Counted from the stretch's first letter, positions 15,573 through 25,147 are shown. The stretch: 64,000 bases of DNA from Sva-07 sp963752815 (GCA_963752815.1 CAVVZI010000009.1:186001-250000), one strand, 5' to 3'. Translations and numbers: made by a program. The notes: generated from the letters alone by a model not told the origin.

Positions 15573-18382
15573 TGCTCGCCGCGTGGCTCACGTCGCAGAT
15601 CGTCTTCAACGGTTTCGTCCAGGGGCTGGTGTACGGCCTGCTGGCGATGGCGATCGTCCTCGTCTACCGATCGAGCAAGGTGATCAACTTCGCGATCGGC
15701 TCGATGGGCCTCATCGGCTCGGGGCTCCTCGTGTTGCTCACGGTCCAGTACGGCGTGCCCTACTGGATCTCGCTCGCCATCGCACTGGTCGCCGGGGTCG
15801 TCTACGGCGGGATCATCGAACTCGCCATCGTGCGACGCCTCTTCACCGCGCCACGAGTGATCCTGCTGGTCGCCACCATCGGCGTCACCCAACTCAGCGC
15901 CGCGATCCTGCTCGCGTTCCCCGACATCACCAACGCACGCGCCGGTTACCCGCTGCCCTTCGAGCGTGAGTTCTCCCTCGGCGATCTCCGGATCAAGCCG
16001 GCACTCGCGATGGTGGTCGTCGTCGTGCCGCTCGTCGCCATCGGTCTCGGCTGGTTCCTCAACCGCACGCTGCTCGGACGCACCGTCCGGGCCGCCGCGG
16101 TGAACCCCGACCTCGCTCGTCTCCGGGGAGTCAACCCGAAGACGATCTCGACGTTGGTGTGGGCGCTCGGCGGAGGCGTCGGCACCATCGCGATGATCCT
16201 CATCGGCGGAATCGACGGATCGGCCGGCAATCTCAGCGTCCTCGGGCCCGGCACCCTCTTGCGCGCCCTCACCGCCGCGCTGATCGCGCGGTTCCACTCG
16301 TTCCGGATCGCGCTTGCGGCGGCCGTGGCGATCGGGCTCGTCGAAGGTGTCATCCGGTTCAACTTCCTCACCAACCCGGGCATCGTCGACGTGTTGCTGC
16401 TCGTCACCGTGCTCATCTCGGTGGCCCTGTTCCCGCGCGAGCGCGGCGGGGACGCAGTGTTCTCCTTCAACCCGCGCGTCGACGTGATGCCCGAACGCCT
16501 GCGGTCGATCTTCTGGGTACGCCACCTCGACCGGATCACCATGCTCACGCTGCTCGGCCTGGCGATCGCCGCACCGCTCGTGTTCACGCGACCGTCCCAA
16601 CACGTCGTGTACGCATCGATCGCCGCCTTCACCATCTGCGCGCTGTCGCTGACGGTCCTCACCGGATGGGCGGGACAACTCTCACTCGGCCAGATGGCAT
16701 TCGCCGGCCTCGGCGCGTTCACCGGAGCCGCGCTCACCCGCGGGCTCACGATCGACTGGCTCTTCTACATCCGCTTCGAGCCGATGCCGTTCGCCCTGTC
16801 GATCCTGCTCGCCGCGGTCTTCGTCGCCGGCATCGCCGCCCTCATCGGATCGGGAGCGCTGCGCGTCACCGGGCTGCTGCTCGCCGTCAGCACGTTCGCG
16901 TTCGCGGTGACCGCCGGCGCGTTCATCTACCAACTCGACGTGTTCACCCCCGAACAGACCACGCTGTTCCCACGGGGCTCGATCTTCGGTCTCGATCTCA
17001 ACGAGGAACGCTCGTACTACTACGTCATCCTCGCCGTGCTCGCGGTGCTGGTCGCCGTGCTCGGCCGCCTGCGCCGGAGCCCGGTCGGCCGCGTCACCCT
17101 CGCCGTCCGCGACAACTCGACCACAGCATCGGCCTACACCGTTCGCCCGGCGATCGTGAAGCTCCGCACCTTCGCGCTGTCGGGGGCGATCGCCGGGCTC
17201 GGCGGCGGTCTGCTGGCCGGCGTCGCCCAGCGGGTGTCGTTCGCCGACTCCCGATACGCCGTCGCCGGATCGCTCCTGCTCGTGTCGGTGATCGTCATCG
17301 GCGGTATGAGCTCGTTGGCCGGTGCGATCATCGGTTCCGTCTACGTGGTCGGCATACCGGCGCTGTTCCCCAACAACGAGATCGTCCCGCTGCTCACGTC
17401 GAGCATCGGTCTGCTCGTCCTGCTGCTCTACTTCCCCGGCGGCCTCGCCAACGTCGCCTACCGCATCCGCGGGGCCATCTATCGCAAGCTCGAGTCGGGG
17501 CTGCCTCCCATCGAGAAGACCGCAACGGTGGCGCCATCGTCGATCCGACGCGCTGCGGAGCGCACCGACATCCCCGACGTCACACTCCAGACCCACGACA
17601 TCGTGGTCACCTTCGGCGGTGTGTCGGCCAACGATCGAGTCTCGATCGAGGTTCGTCGCCACGAGATCGTCGGCCTGATCGGAACGAACGGCGCCGGCAA
17701 GACCACGCTGATGAACGCCATCGGCGGGTTCGTTCCGTCGTCGGGCCGAGTCGAGTTGATGGGCAAAGACATCAGCGACCTGGCACCGGCGATGCGTGCC
17801 CGGCAGGGACTCGGGCGATCCTTCCAGGCCGCCTCACTGTTCCCGGAACTCACGGTTCGAGACACGATCTCCGTGGCACTCGAAGCGCGCAGTCGCAGCG
17901 GCATGGTCGAGACGCTGTTCTTCTCGCCGCGCGCTCGCCGCATCGCAGCGGCCCAACGAAGCGAAGCATCCGAACTCATCGACTTCCTCGGGCTCGGTCG
18001 CTACGCCGATCGACCGATCTCGGAGCTGTCGACCGGAACCCGGCGCATCGTCGAACTCGGTGGGCTGCTCGCTGTCGGGCCTGCGGTGTTGTGCCTCGAC
18101 GAACCAACCGCCGGCATCGCCCAACGCGAGGCCGAAGCGATGGGCCCGTTGCTCATCGACATCCGCAAGGAACTCGACGCGTCGATGCTCATCATCGAAC
18201 ACGACATGCCCATGATCATGAGCATGAGCGACCGGGTCTACTGTCTCGAACTCGGCACGGTCATCGCCGAAGGCGACCCGTCCACGGTCCGTAACGATCC
18301 CAAAGTCATCGCCAGCTACCTCGGCATGGACGAACGCACCATCGACCGCAGCGACAGCAAGGTGCAACAACCGACCGTGTGA
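15572..18382 (+). CDS. LivH-LivM-LivG fusion: two permeases and an ATPase in one chain
   Basis: 936 residues from ATG 15572. Residues 1 to about 295 are LivH-like (GLVYGLLAMAIVLVYRSSKVINFAIG), about 330-650 LivM-like (LTGWAGQLSLGQMAFAGLGAF, LALRD-like AVRDN, GGMSSLAGAIIGSVYV), and about 680-936 a LivG-like ATPase with Walker A GTNGAGKT at 704 and Walker B Asp843-Glu844. The signature is LSTGT (819-823) rather than the usual LSYGQ/LSGGQ, although the LivF partner keeps LSGGQ. With the LivF domain in the preceding gene, this gives a complete importer from only three polypeptides. The substrate follows the binding protein and is unknown. It converges on a hydrolase gene after 24 bases. Confidence 0.92.
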   Translation: MLAAWLTSQIVFNGFVQGLVYGLLAMAIVLVYRSSKVINFAIGSMGLIGSGLLVLLTVQYGVPYWISLAIALVAGVVYGGIIELAIVRRLFTAPRVILLVATIGVTQLSAAILLAFPDITNARAGYPLPFEREFSLGDLRIKPALAMVVVVVPLVAIGLGWFLNRTLLGRTVRAAAVNPDLARLRGVNPKTISTLVWALGGGVGTIAMILIGGIDGSAGNLSVLGPGTLLRALTAALIARFHSFRIALAAAVAIGLVEGVIRFNFLTNPGIVDVLLLVTVLISVALFPRERGGDAVFSFNPRVDVMPERLRSIFWVRHLDRITMLTLLGLAIAAPLVFTRPSQHVVYASIAAFTICALSLTVLTGWAGQLSLGQMAFAGLGAFTGAALTRGLTIDWLFYIRFEPMPFALSILLAAVFVAGIAALIGSGALRVTGLLLAVSTFAFAVTAGAFIYQLDVFTPEQTTLFPRGSIFGLDLNEERSYYYVILAVLAVLVAVLGRLRRSPVGRVTLAVRDNSTTASAYTVRPAIVKLRTFALSGAIAGLGGGLLAGVAQRVSFADSRYAVAGSLLLVSVIVIGGMSSLAGAIIGSVYVVGIPALFPNNEIVPLLTSSIGLLVLLLYFPGGLANVAYRIRGAIYRKLESGLPPIEKTATVAPSSIRRAAERTDIPDVTLQTHDIVVTFGGVSANDRVSIEVRRHEIVGLIGTNGAGKTTLMNAIGGFVPSSGRVELMGKDISDLAPAMRARQGLGRSFQAASLFPELTVRDTISVALEARSRSGMVETLFFSPRARRIAAAQRSEASELIDFLGLGRYADRPISELSTGTRRIVELGGLLAVGPAVLCLDEPTAGIAQREAEAMGPLLIDIRKELDASMLIIEHDMPMIMSMSDRVYCLELGTVIAEGDPSTVRNDPKVIASYLGMDERTIDRSDSKVQQPTV

Positions 18383-18406
18383 TGACCGCCGATCGTCGGG
18401 GTGCGT

Positions 18407-20320
18407 TCAGGACACCACGATGCGCGCTCGGGCCACGTTCTGGATCCGACGAAATGGCGAGTGGGCATCGCCATCACGCCGTGCGGTGACGCGCACCACC
18501 GCGAAGTGGGTACCCGGTTGCGTGTACGTGTGTGTCTCGGCGACGTCGATCGGCGCGGCTCCCGCAACGTCGGACCGAACCGGATACGACCCCGTGCTCT
18601 CGAAGTCCCATTCGACGGAGACGATCGACCCGGTCCCGGCAGGGAGATCCGCTGTCGCCGTGAACGTGAGCGCATCCCCCGCGTTCACGTGCGCCACGAC
18701 ATCGGCATCCTCGCTGCCTTCGTTCCCGGTCGCGACCACCAGTCTGACGGTGGGTTGCACACCGCCGCGCGCCACCGCGCTCTCTGGAAGCTCGATCTGG
18801 CTGCGCGCGGTGACCCGATAACTGGTGCTCGACGGTGGGCTGATGTCGCCTGCGACCCAGGCATCGAGATCGAGCAACGCCTGCTGCATTTCGCCGTCGT
18901 AGCTCACGATGTGTGCCTCGGCCGCGACGGTCCGCGTCGTCGGATTGTGGTCGCAGTTGTCCATGAACCACACGCGAAAGTCGTCGTCGGTGTCGTCGCC
19001 GCGGATGGCTCGCACCTGCTGGTGATACCAGTCGACCGACCAGGGATATGCCTCGACGTCGAGCACCGAACCGAGCATGATCATCCGGCCGTTGAACTGC
19101 CCGGTCGAGATCCCTCCCGAGGCCCTTGCCATGGTCGGCCCCAGCAACGTGGGTCGCTGGGGGTACCACGGCTCGCCGTTCGCGTCGCGGAACTGGTTCC
19201 ATCCGTACAGGTCAGGCGTCGGGAGCTGATGGCGGTGGTAGTACTGCAACACGATCGCCCAGGAGTTGTCGAGCCGCACACGGTCGCCGGGGGCGAGCAC
19301 TGCGGTGTCGGTTCCAGCTCCCACCTCAGCGGTGTTCGACCGCAGGGACACGAATGGCACCGACACGCCGGCGGCCGCACCGCTCACGATGACGAGATCC
19401 GCACCGCGGGTGTCGCCGCCGGGCGTCGCTGACAACGTGACCAACCGATCGTCGATGGAAAGGATCGTCGCCTCGAACTGAATGCGGTCGGCCTGGACCG
19501 ACGACGCTGGATCGGCCCCCTCGTAGCCGGCGAGGCTCCAGAAATCGTCGACATACGACGGGTCCATGGCGCGCACCCCTCCGGCCACCAACCAGAACGA
19601 ACCGCCGTCCAGGGTTCGATGCTGCCACCAGCCTCGAACGGGGAAGCCGAGAGTGGACGCCTCGTCGAGGATCGAGCGCTGCTCCTCGTTCAACGTCGCA
19701 TACGGGTCACCGTTGCCGCCCGGCTCGAGCGCGTCGGCGATGTCGGCGAGACGCTCACCGAGCACCCGCAGGGCCAGCATCTGGACACCTTGGAAGCTCG
19801 GGATGGAATTCGGCGTGCCCGGGACCATGGGCACACCACCGGCCCAGACGCCGGACGTGTTCTCGAGGCCGCCGAGCGTCTGGTACGCGCCGCCGCTCGC
19901 TCCGTACAGATACCCGCGGGTCGGTATGTCGCTGCCGTACATCTCAGCCGCCACGACCTTCGAGAACTTCGCCGCCGCCGCATTGACCCGATAGCCACCG
20001 AGCACGGGCGAGGCAGGCACCCCGCCGTCATTGTTCGCCGACACCACATACGCCCCGTGGGAGATACCGAACGCGATGACGTCAGGCGTTGCGTCCTCCT
20101 CGGTGAACATCGGATAGGTGTGGTGGAAGAACCGTCCCCGATAGTCCGCGACAGACGGAAAGTAGAACGAGAACCGAGCGTTCGTACCCGTGAATCCTCC
20201 ATGGACGTAGCGGCAGGTCACCGTGACACCGCTCGCGGTATCGGTGATGGTGCGCTCCTCGTCGACGTCGGTGTACGGCTCGGCCAGCTCGGGATCGACG
20301 TTGTCAGCGGTGATGAACAT
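18407..20320 (-). CDS. Putative alpha/beta hydrolase with C-terminal PKD domain
   Basis: 637 residues. An alpha/beta-hydrolase-like core is suggested by AFGISHGAYVVSANNDGG and the nucleophile elbow YLYGASGGAYQTLGG (Ser142), with late acidic/His candidates in FMDNCDHNPTTRT. Residues about 500-637 resemble a PKD domain (GDALTFTATADLPAGTGSIVSVEWDFESTGSY, then THTYTQPGTHFAVVRVTA). No signal peptide is visible at the start MFITADNVDPE, which is odd for a PKD protein; a start further upstream was not found. Family and substrate are not recognised beyond this. It is separated by about 120 noncoding bases from the next operon in the same direction. Confidence 0.7.
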   Translation of the reverse strand: MFITADNVDPELAEPYTDVDEERTITDTASGVTVTCRYVHGGFTGTNARFSFYFPSVADYRGRFFHHTYPMFTEEDATPDVIAFGISHGAYVVSANNDGGVPASPVLGGYRVNAAAAKFSKVVAAEMYGSDIPTRGYLYGASGGAYQTLGGLENTSGVWAGGVPMVPGTPNSIPSFQGVQMLALRVLGERLADIADALEPGGNGDPYATLNEEQRSILDEASTLGFPVRGWWQHRTLDGGSFWLVAGGVRAMDPSYVDDFWSLAGYEGADPASSVQADRIQFEATILSIDDRLVTLSATPGGDTRGADLVIVSGAAAGVSVPFVSLRSNTAEVGAGTDTAVLAPGDRVRLDNSWAIVLQYYHRHQLPTPDLYGWNQFRDANGEPWYPQRPTLLGPTMARASGGISTGQFNGRMIMLGSVLDVEAYPWSVDWYHQQVRAIRGDDTDDDFRVWFMDNCDHNPTTRTVAAEAHIVSYDGEMQQALLDLDAWVAGDISPPSSTSYRVTARSQIELPESAVARGGVQPTVRLVVATGNEGSEDADVVAHVNAGDALTFTATADLPAGTGSIVSVEWDFESTGSYPVRSDVAGAAPIDVAETHTYTQPGTHFAVVRVTARRDGDAHSPFRRIQNVARARIVVS

Positions 20321-20439
20321 GGCGGTCCCCCGGTCTCGGGCCGGAAGGTCGTGCCTCGATGACGGAGACGGCTTTCAACCTCACGACAGGATTGTGCAGC
20401 CTAGATGCCGGGGGTTCCGGACCGACGCCGGCGCCGGAC

Positions 20440-22779
20440 TCAGGTCACACGTTCGAGCCGCGCGGGCACGCTCTTGTGCCACGGCGTGCCGGCGAACCGG
20501 TCGCGATGGAACGACCCGGTCAGTTCGTTGGGCGCGACGCCGTCGACGACGCGCACGCCGCCGTCGAGCCGATCGGTGCCGGTGCCGTTGGGCAGCGCGA
20601 GGTGGCCCGCGTGCATCCCGGCGTCGACGACCACGTCGATCGTCGACTCACCCCGTTCGGTGACGACTCGGACGCGATCGCCGTCGGACAACCCGAGTCG
20701 CTGCGCATCGTCGGTGGCGATGCGCAGCGCGTCCTGCCCGGCGCGCTTGCGCCACGCCGGATCGCGGAAGATCGTGTTGGCGGTGAACGAGCGGCGCTCC
20801 CCGGCCGACAGCAGGAACGGCCACTCGTCGCTGGAACCGGGTGGGTCGCCGAGCGAGTCGAGTTCGGCCAGCAGCTCGGGCATGTCGAGATGCACCATGC
20901 GATCAGGTGTGGCGAGGCGTCGCCAGGTGGCGTCCGGCTCGTCGTCGGTGATCACCACCCCCGAGGGGCTGTCGAGGATCGCATCGAACAGCCGGTCGGC
21001 CGCCTCCGGGCCGGTGCCGTAGCCGGCCCGCTCCACGCCCGTCGGATTCATCTGCGCGCACTTCTGCGCGGCCGCCCAGAGCGCGGCGGCGGCCGCGGCA
21101 CCGTGCGGCAGGGTCGGGCCGAGCGTGCGGTACAGCAGGACCGACGCGACCGGCCCGAGGGACGGCTTGGCGGCGATCGCGGCGACGAACGCTCCGGCGA
21201 ACTCGCCGCGCCCGCGCTCGGCGGCGGCGCGCAGCGGTTCGACGTCGGCGGCGGTGATGATGCCGGCGGCCTCGATGATCCGGGCGTGGATCTCGGGCTC
21301 GGGGAGCGGTCCGTCCGGAGGCGCCACGACCGGGCGGCGGAGGTGGAACACGTTCTTCGGGAACTCGAAGTTGAAGAACGTCGCCTCGAACTTCTCGAAC
21401 TGCGTGGTCGCCGGCAGCACGTAGTCGGCCAGGCGCGCCGTCTCGGTCATGAAGACGTCGATCACGAGCACGAAGTCGAGTGCCTGCAGCGCCTCCCGCA
21501 TGCGGGCGCTGTCGGCGACGGAGTGGGCCGGATTGCCCGACTCGACGATCAACGCCCGGTACCGGTCGGGATGATCGGTGAGGATCTCCTCGGGGATCAC
21601 GTTGCACGGAACGAGTCCGCCGAACATCCGCTCACCGGCGACCGGCGTACGCGGGGCGCGCTCGACGTCGAGTTCGGCGGAGAAGGCCTTGACGAGCGGC
21701 ACCATCGTCGAGGGAATCTGCTGGCCGCCGTGGTTGGCGAAGTTGCCGGTCAGCGTCCACACCAACTTTTCGAGGTAGCTCACGAGCGTCGAGTGGCGGT
21801 TCATCTGGATGCCGAGGTCCTCGAACGCCGCCACGCTCGCCGCGCGGGCGAGCCGTCGGGTGGCCCGCCGGACGAGATCCTCGTCGACGCCGGAGATCGC
21901 GCAGTACTCGGCGACGTCGATGGTGGCGAAGCGGTCGTTCACGGCGTCGAGGCCCGTGGCGTGTTCGCCCAGCCATGCGTCGGCGGTCAGCCGCTCCTGG
22001 ACGATGATCGCCACCATCGCCGCGAGCAGCCACGCGTCGCGGCCGGGCCTGACCTGGAGGTGGAAGTCGGCGAGCTCGGCGGTCTCGGTGACCCGCGGGT
22101 CGATCACCACCATCGAGCGGTCCTCGTCGTTGGCGATCGCCTTGAGCGTGGTGCGGGCGCGGGGGATGCCGTGGCTCATCCACGGGTTCTTGCCGACGAA
22201 GAACGCCACCTCGCACTCGTCGAACTCGCCCCGCACGGCGTTGCCGAACATCGCGCCGTTGACCCAGATCTCGCCGCTCTTCTCCTGGGCGATGGCGCTG
22301 CTGCGGAACCGGCCGCCGAACCCCTTGTGCAGCGCGGCGCCGTAGGCCCCACCCAGATGGTTGCCCTGGCCGCCACCGCCGTAGTACAGGATCTTGTCGC
22401 CGCCGAACTCGTCACGGACGGCGCCGAGACGCTCGGCCACCTCCCTCACCGCGGTGTCCCAGTCGACCTCTTCGAACGTGCCGTCGGCGCGGCGGCGCAA
22501 CGGGTTGAGCACCCGTTCCCCACGGCCGTTCTGGTAGTGGTCGAGGCGCAGTGCCTTCTCGCAGGTGTACCCCTGCGACGCCGGGTGATCCTTGTCGCCA
22601 CGGACCCGATCGAAGGTGCGCGCGTCGGGGCCGAGGCGGATCTCGACGCCGCAGTTGCACTCGCAGAGGATGCACGCCGACTTGTGCCAGGTCGATGCGT
22701 CCGACCCGCTGTGAGCGACGGTGTCGGTCGCGGTTTCGAGCTCGGGGTCGTCGATGTCGGTCCGGTCGAGAATGGTCAT
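20440..22779 (-). CDS. Molybdopterin (bis-MGD) oxidoreductase, formate dehydrogenase/nitrate reductase superfamily
   Basis: 779 residues. An N-terminal 4Fe-4S motif C36-x2-C39-x3-C43-x28-C72 is followed by molybdopterin-binding domains (ILYYGGGGQGNHLGGAYGAAL, VGKNPWMSHGIPRARTTLKAI, LIVESGNPAHSVADS, DVFMTETARLADYVLPATTQFEKFEATFFN) and a C-terminal dinucleotide-binding domain (ALRIATDDAQRLGLSDGDRVRVVTERG, ending NELTGSFHRDRFAGTPWHK). No Tat signal, so it is probably cytoplasmic. Its ATG overlaps the LLM stop (ATGA), making it the fourth gene of an SDR-SRPBCC-LLM-MopB operon. The substrate is unknown; family members hydroxylate, reduce or dehydrogenate small organics. The electron partner is not in the operon. 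Confidence 0.9.
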   Translation of the reverse strand: MTILDRTDIDDPELETATDTVAHSGSDASTWHKSACILCECNCGVEIRLGPDARTFDRVRGDKDHPASQGYTCEKALRLDHYQNGRGERVLNPLRRRADGTFEEVDWDTAVREVAERLGAVRDEFGGDKILYYGGGGQGNHLGGAYGAALHKGFGGRFRSSAIAQEKSGEIWVNGAMFGNAVRGEFDECEVAFFVGKNPWMSHGIPRARTTLKAIANDEDRSMVVIDPRVTETAELADFHLQVRPGRDAWLLAAMVAIIVQERLTADAWLGEHATGLDAVNDRFATIDVAEYCAISGVDEDLVRRATRRLARAASVAAFEDLGIQMNRHSTLVSYLEKLVWTLTGNFANHGGQQIPSTMVPLVKAFSAELDVERAPRTPVAGERMFGGLVPCNVIPEEILTDHPDRYRALIVESGNPAHSVADSARMREALQALDFVLVIDVFMTETARLADYVLPATTQFEKFEATFFNFEFPKNVFHLRRPVVAPPDGPLPEPEIHARIIEAAGIITAADVEPLRAAAERGRGEFAGAFVAAIAAKPSLGPVASVLLYRTLGPTLPHGAAAAAALWAAAQKCAQMNPTGVERAGYGTGPEAADRLFDAILDSPSGVVITDDEPDATWRRLATPDRMVHLDMPELLAELDSLGDPPGSSDEWPFLLSAGERRSFTANTIFRDPAWRKRAGQDALRIATDDAQRLGLSDGDRVRVVTERGESTIDVVVDAGMHAGHLALPNGTGTDRLDGGVRVVDGVAPNELTGSFHRDRFAGTPWHKSVPARLERVT

Positions 22780-23862
22780 GCGGATGCTCCTTCTGCGGTG
22801 GTCGGTCGTTCGGTGTCGACCTGTTCGCCGGCACGGGCGGCCAGCGCGATCAGTGTTTCGAGGGCGGCGATCTTCTGGTCGAACGTCCCGTCGACGCCGA
22901 CCCGCAGGGTGGTGACCCCGCTGCGCTCGTACTCGACGAGCCGGTCGTGGATCACCTCGGGTGGTCCGACGAGGTTCGTGCCGAGACCGATCTCGACCGG
23001 CACGCGCGCCGCGGCGGCTTCACGGTCGCCCGCCGCCCAGAGACGCTGCACCTCGGCCACGTCGTCGGCGTAGCCCTGGCGGGCGAAGGCGTCGTTGTAG
23101 AAGTTCTTCGTGCCCGAGCCCATCGCACCGAACGTGAACGCGTACCCGTCGGCATGGCGCCGGCCCGCCGCGGCGATCGCCGCGGGGTCGTCGGTGGTGA
23201 GTTCGAGGCCCACGGCGACGACGCGGTCCACGTCGTCGAACGAACGCCCCGCGGCGGTCGCCCCGTCGCGGATCGGGTCGAAGAACGCGTCGGCGGTCGC
23301 CGGGAAGAACGAGTTGCCGATCCACCCGTCGGCGAGCTCACCGGTCAGCCGGAGGTTCGCCGGGCCGAGCGACGCCACGTACACGGGGATCGGTGCGGTC
23401 TCGGCTCGCGAGCGGATCGCCTTGCCGGCACCGCCGGGGAGCGGGAGTTGGTGGACCGCTGCCGTCGTAGGCCAGCCGCTCCCCCGCGGTGATCATCCGC
23501 ACGATCTCGATCGTCTCGCGGGTGCGCTGCACCGGGCGGTCGAACGGCACCCCGTGCCATCCCTCCATCACCTGCGGGCCGCTCGCACCGATCCCGAGGA
23601 TCAATCGCCCGTCCGACAACCGCTGGACCCCCTGCGCAGTCATCGCCAGCATCGCCGGCGTGCGCGCGCCGAGCTGCGCGATCCCGGTGGCGAGCCGGAG
23701 CCGATCGGTGACCGCGGCGATCGCCGCCAACGGCGTGAACGCGTCGTACGCCCAGTACTCCGCCACCCAGACCGAGTCGACGCCGATGCGTTCGGCCTCC
23801 CGGGCGAGATCGAGGAAGCGCGGCATCGCCGGGTCGACCGACAGCCCGATCCTGAGCGTCAT
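22776..23862 (-). CDS. LLM-class F420/FMN oxidoreductase (one frameshift)
   Basis: The luciferase-like fold starts MTLRIGLSVDPAMPRFLDLAREAE at 23862 and continues WVAEYWAYDAFTPLAAIA and LGIGASGPQVMEGWHG. After GERLAYDGS an extra G near 23457 shifts the frame; the following VHQLPLPGGAGKAIRSRAE, VYVASLGPANLRLTGELADGWIG and the C-terminus are in the next frame. The total is a multiple of three plus one, as a single insertion predicts. With it removed the protein is about 361 residues, normal for the family. Its start overlaps the SRPBCC stop and its stop overlaps the molybdopterin gene start, both as ATGA. F420 dependence is inferred from sequence type. Confidence 0.85.
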
Positions 23863-24371
23863 GACGCGGCGCCTTCCGACTCGGCGAGTTCCTTCACCCC
23901 GGCGAGCACTCGCTCCATGTTGGCCCGGTGCTCGCCGAGCCGCCGGGCGACGATGCGCTCCTCCTTGTCGGGCATCGCCTCGATGGCGTAGTTCAGGCCG
24001 CCTCGGCCGGGTCCCATCTGGAACCAGTAGTCCAACCCGACCGTGCCATCGCCCCTGTCGTCGATCGTGTAGCGCCAGATCGACGACACGTCGCCGTCCC
24101 GCCCGATCACGCTCCACTCGAACGTCCGCTCGTGCTCGAAGCCGGTGACGATGCACGTGGTCGTCCACTCACCGATGGCGTCGTGAGCGCTGTGCCCGGC
24201 GAACCGGGCGCCGAGTTCCGGCCCATCGTGCCCGTCGAGCCAGTCGGCACCGCTCACCTCGGTCGAGAATCGTGACGACAGGCCGATGTCCGACACGAGG
24301 TCCCACACCACCGCCGGCGTCGCCGCGATGGCGGTCGACACCTCCACGGTCGGGCAGTCGGCGTACTTCAT
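23859..24371 (-). CDS. SRPBCC (START/Bet v1-like) polyketide-cyclase-type protein
   Basis: 170 residues. The opening VEVSTAIAATPAVVWDLVSDIGLSSRFSTEVSGADW is typical of the SRPBCC helix-grip fold, and RTFEWSVIGRDGDVSSIWRYTIDDRGDGTVGLDYWF forms the central sheet. These small cytoplasmic proteins bind hydrophobic ligands in a cavity; some are cyclases or hydratases. Coupled on both sides by ATGA overlaps (after SDR, before LLM), so it probably handles the same substrate as the redox enzymes around it (inference). Confidence 0.85.
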   Translation of the reverse strand: MKYADCPTVEVSTAIAATPAVVWDLVSDIGLSSRFSTEVSGADWLDGHDGPELGARFAGHSAHDAIGEWTTTCIVTGFEHERTFEWSVIGRDGDVSSIWRYTIDDRGDGTVGLDYWFQMGPGRGGLNYAIEAMPDKEERIVARRLGEHRANMERVLAGVKELAESEGAAS

Positions 24372-25087
24372 CGGACCGTCGCTGCGGCGAGCACAGGGTA
24401 GAGCGCGGCCAGGTCTCCGGACAGTGCTGCCCGAACGTTTCGGCTGACCTCGTCGGCCATCACCTCGAACGCACCGGCAACGAGGCCGTCCATCACCTGC
24501 GCGGCAACATCGTCAGGCGACGACTTCGGCACGTCGAGCGCAGCGGTCATGTCGGTGTCCATGAAGCCGACGAAGAGCGCCAACACCTGCGTGTGCTGCG
24601 GATGCAGTTCGAGGCGGATCGAGTTCGTGAGCGACCACGAGGCCGCCTTGGCCGCGCAGTACAGCGCCGAACCCGGCGCACTGAACCAGGCGAGCACCGA
24701 CAACACATTGACGATCGCCCCGCCACCGTTGGCGCCGAGGATCGGAGCGAACGCCCGGGACATGGCGAGCGGGCCGAAGACGTTGGTGTCGAACTCGCGT
24801 TGGGCCATCTCTGCGGCGTTGTCAGCCAGGGCTGACGTGCCGGTGCCGATGCCCGCGTTGTTGACGAGCAGTGTCACGTCGCCACACCTCAGGGCGGCGG
24901 CCTCGATGTCGGCCGTGGAGGTGATGTCGAGCAGGATCGGTTCGACGCCGTCCATCGTGACCGAGGAGATGTCGCGTGCGCCGGCGTACACCTTCGACGC
25001 TCCCCGCTCGAGCAACGACGCGCAGAGCGACTTGCCCAACCCGCGGTTGGCTCCGGTGACCAGGGCGACCGATCCCGTGATGTCCAT
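24368..25087 (-). CDS. Short-chain dehydrogenase/reductase
   Basis: 239 residues, classical SDR: TGANRGLGKS nucleotide loop at 11-20, NNAG at 76-79, catalytic Ser130, Tyr143 and Lys147 (YCAAK). NAD(P)-dependent oxidation or reduction of an alcohol/ketone; it resembles the CsgA/short subgroup without extra domains. ATG 25087 has an AGGGGAGTC Shine-Dalgarno. First gene of the four-gene coupled operon and divergent from the crotonase, with a 13-base palindrome between them. Confidence 0.9.
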   Translation of the reverse strand: MDITGSVALVTGANRGLGKSLCASLLERGASKVYAGARDISSVTMDGVEPILLDITSTADIEAAALRCGDVTLLVNNAGIGTGTSALADNAAEMAQREFDTNVFGPLAMSRAFAPILGANGGGAIVNVLSVLAWFSAPGSALYCAAKAASWSLTNSIRLELHPQHTQVLALFVGFMDTDMTAALDVPKSSPDDVAAQVMDGLVAGAFEVMADEVSRNVRAALSGDLAALYPVLAAATVR

Positions 25088-25147
25088 GACTCCCCTTGCT
25101 GCTCGATGTCTCGACTGGTGGGGTGACCCCCGATCGGGCTACCTTAG

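Noticed and set aside
18387..18400. Short hairpin CCGCCGATCGTCGG between convergent genes
   Set aside because: Only 12 of 14 positions match and the stem is small; not enough to call a terminator.
20359..23073. Very long open frame (about 900 codons) on the plus strand opposite the molybdopterin and LLM genes
   Set aside because: It lacks any recognisable domain and is the complement of conserved genes. High-GC DNA gives long open frames on the opposite strand by codon bias. The same holds for other long frames opposite putA, katG and the phosphatase fusion.
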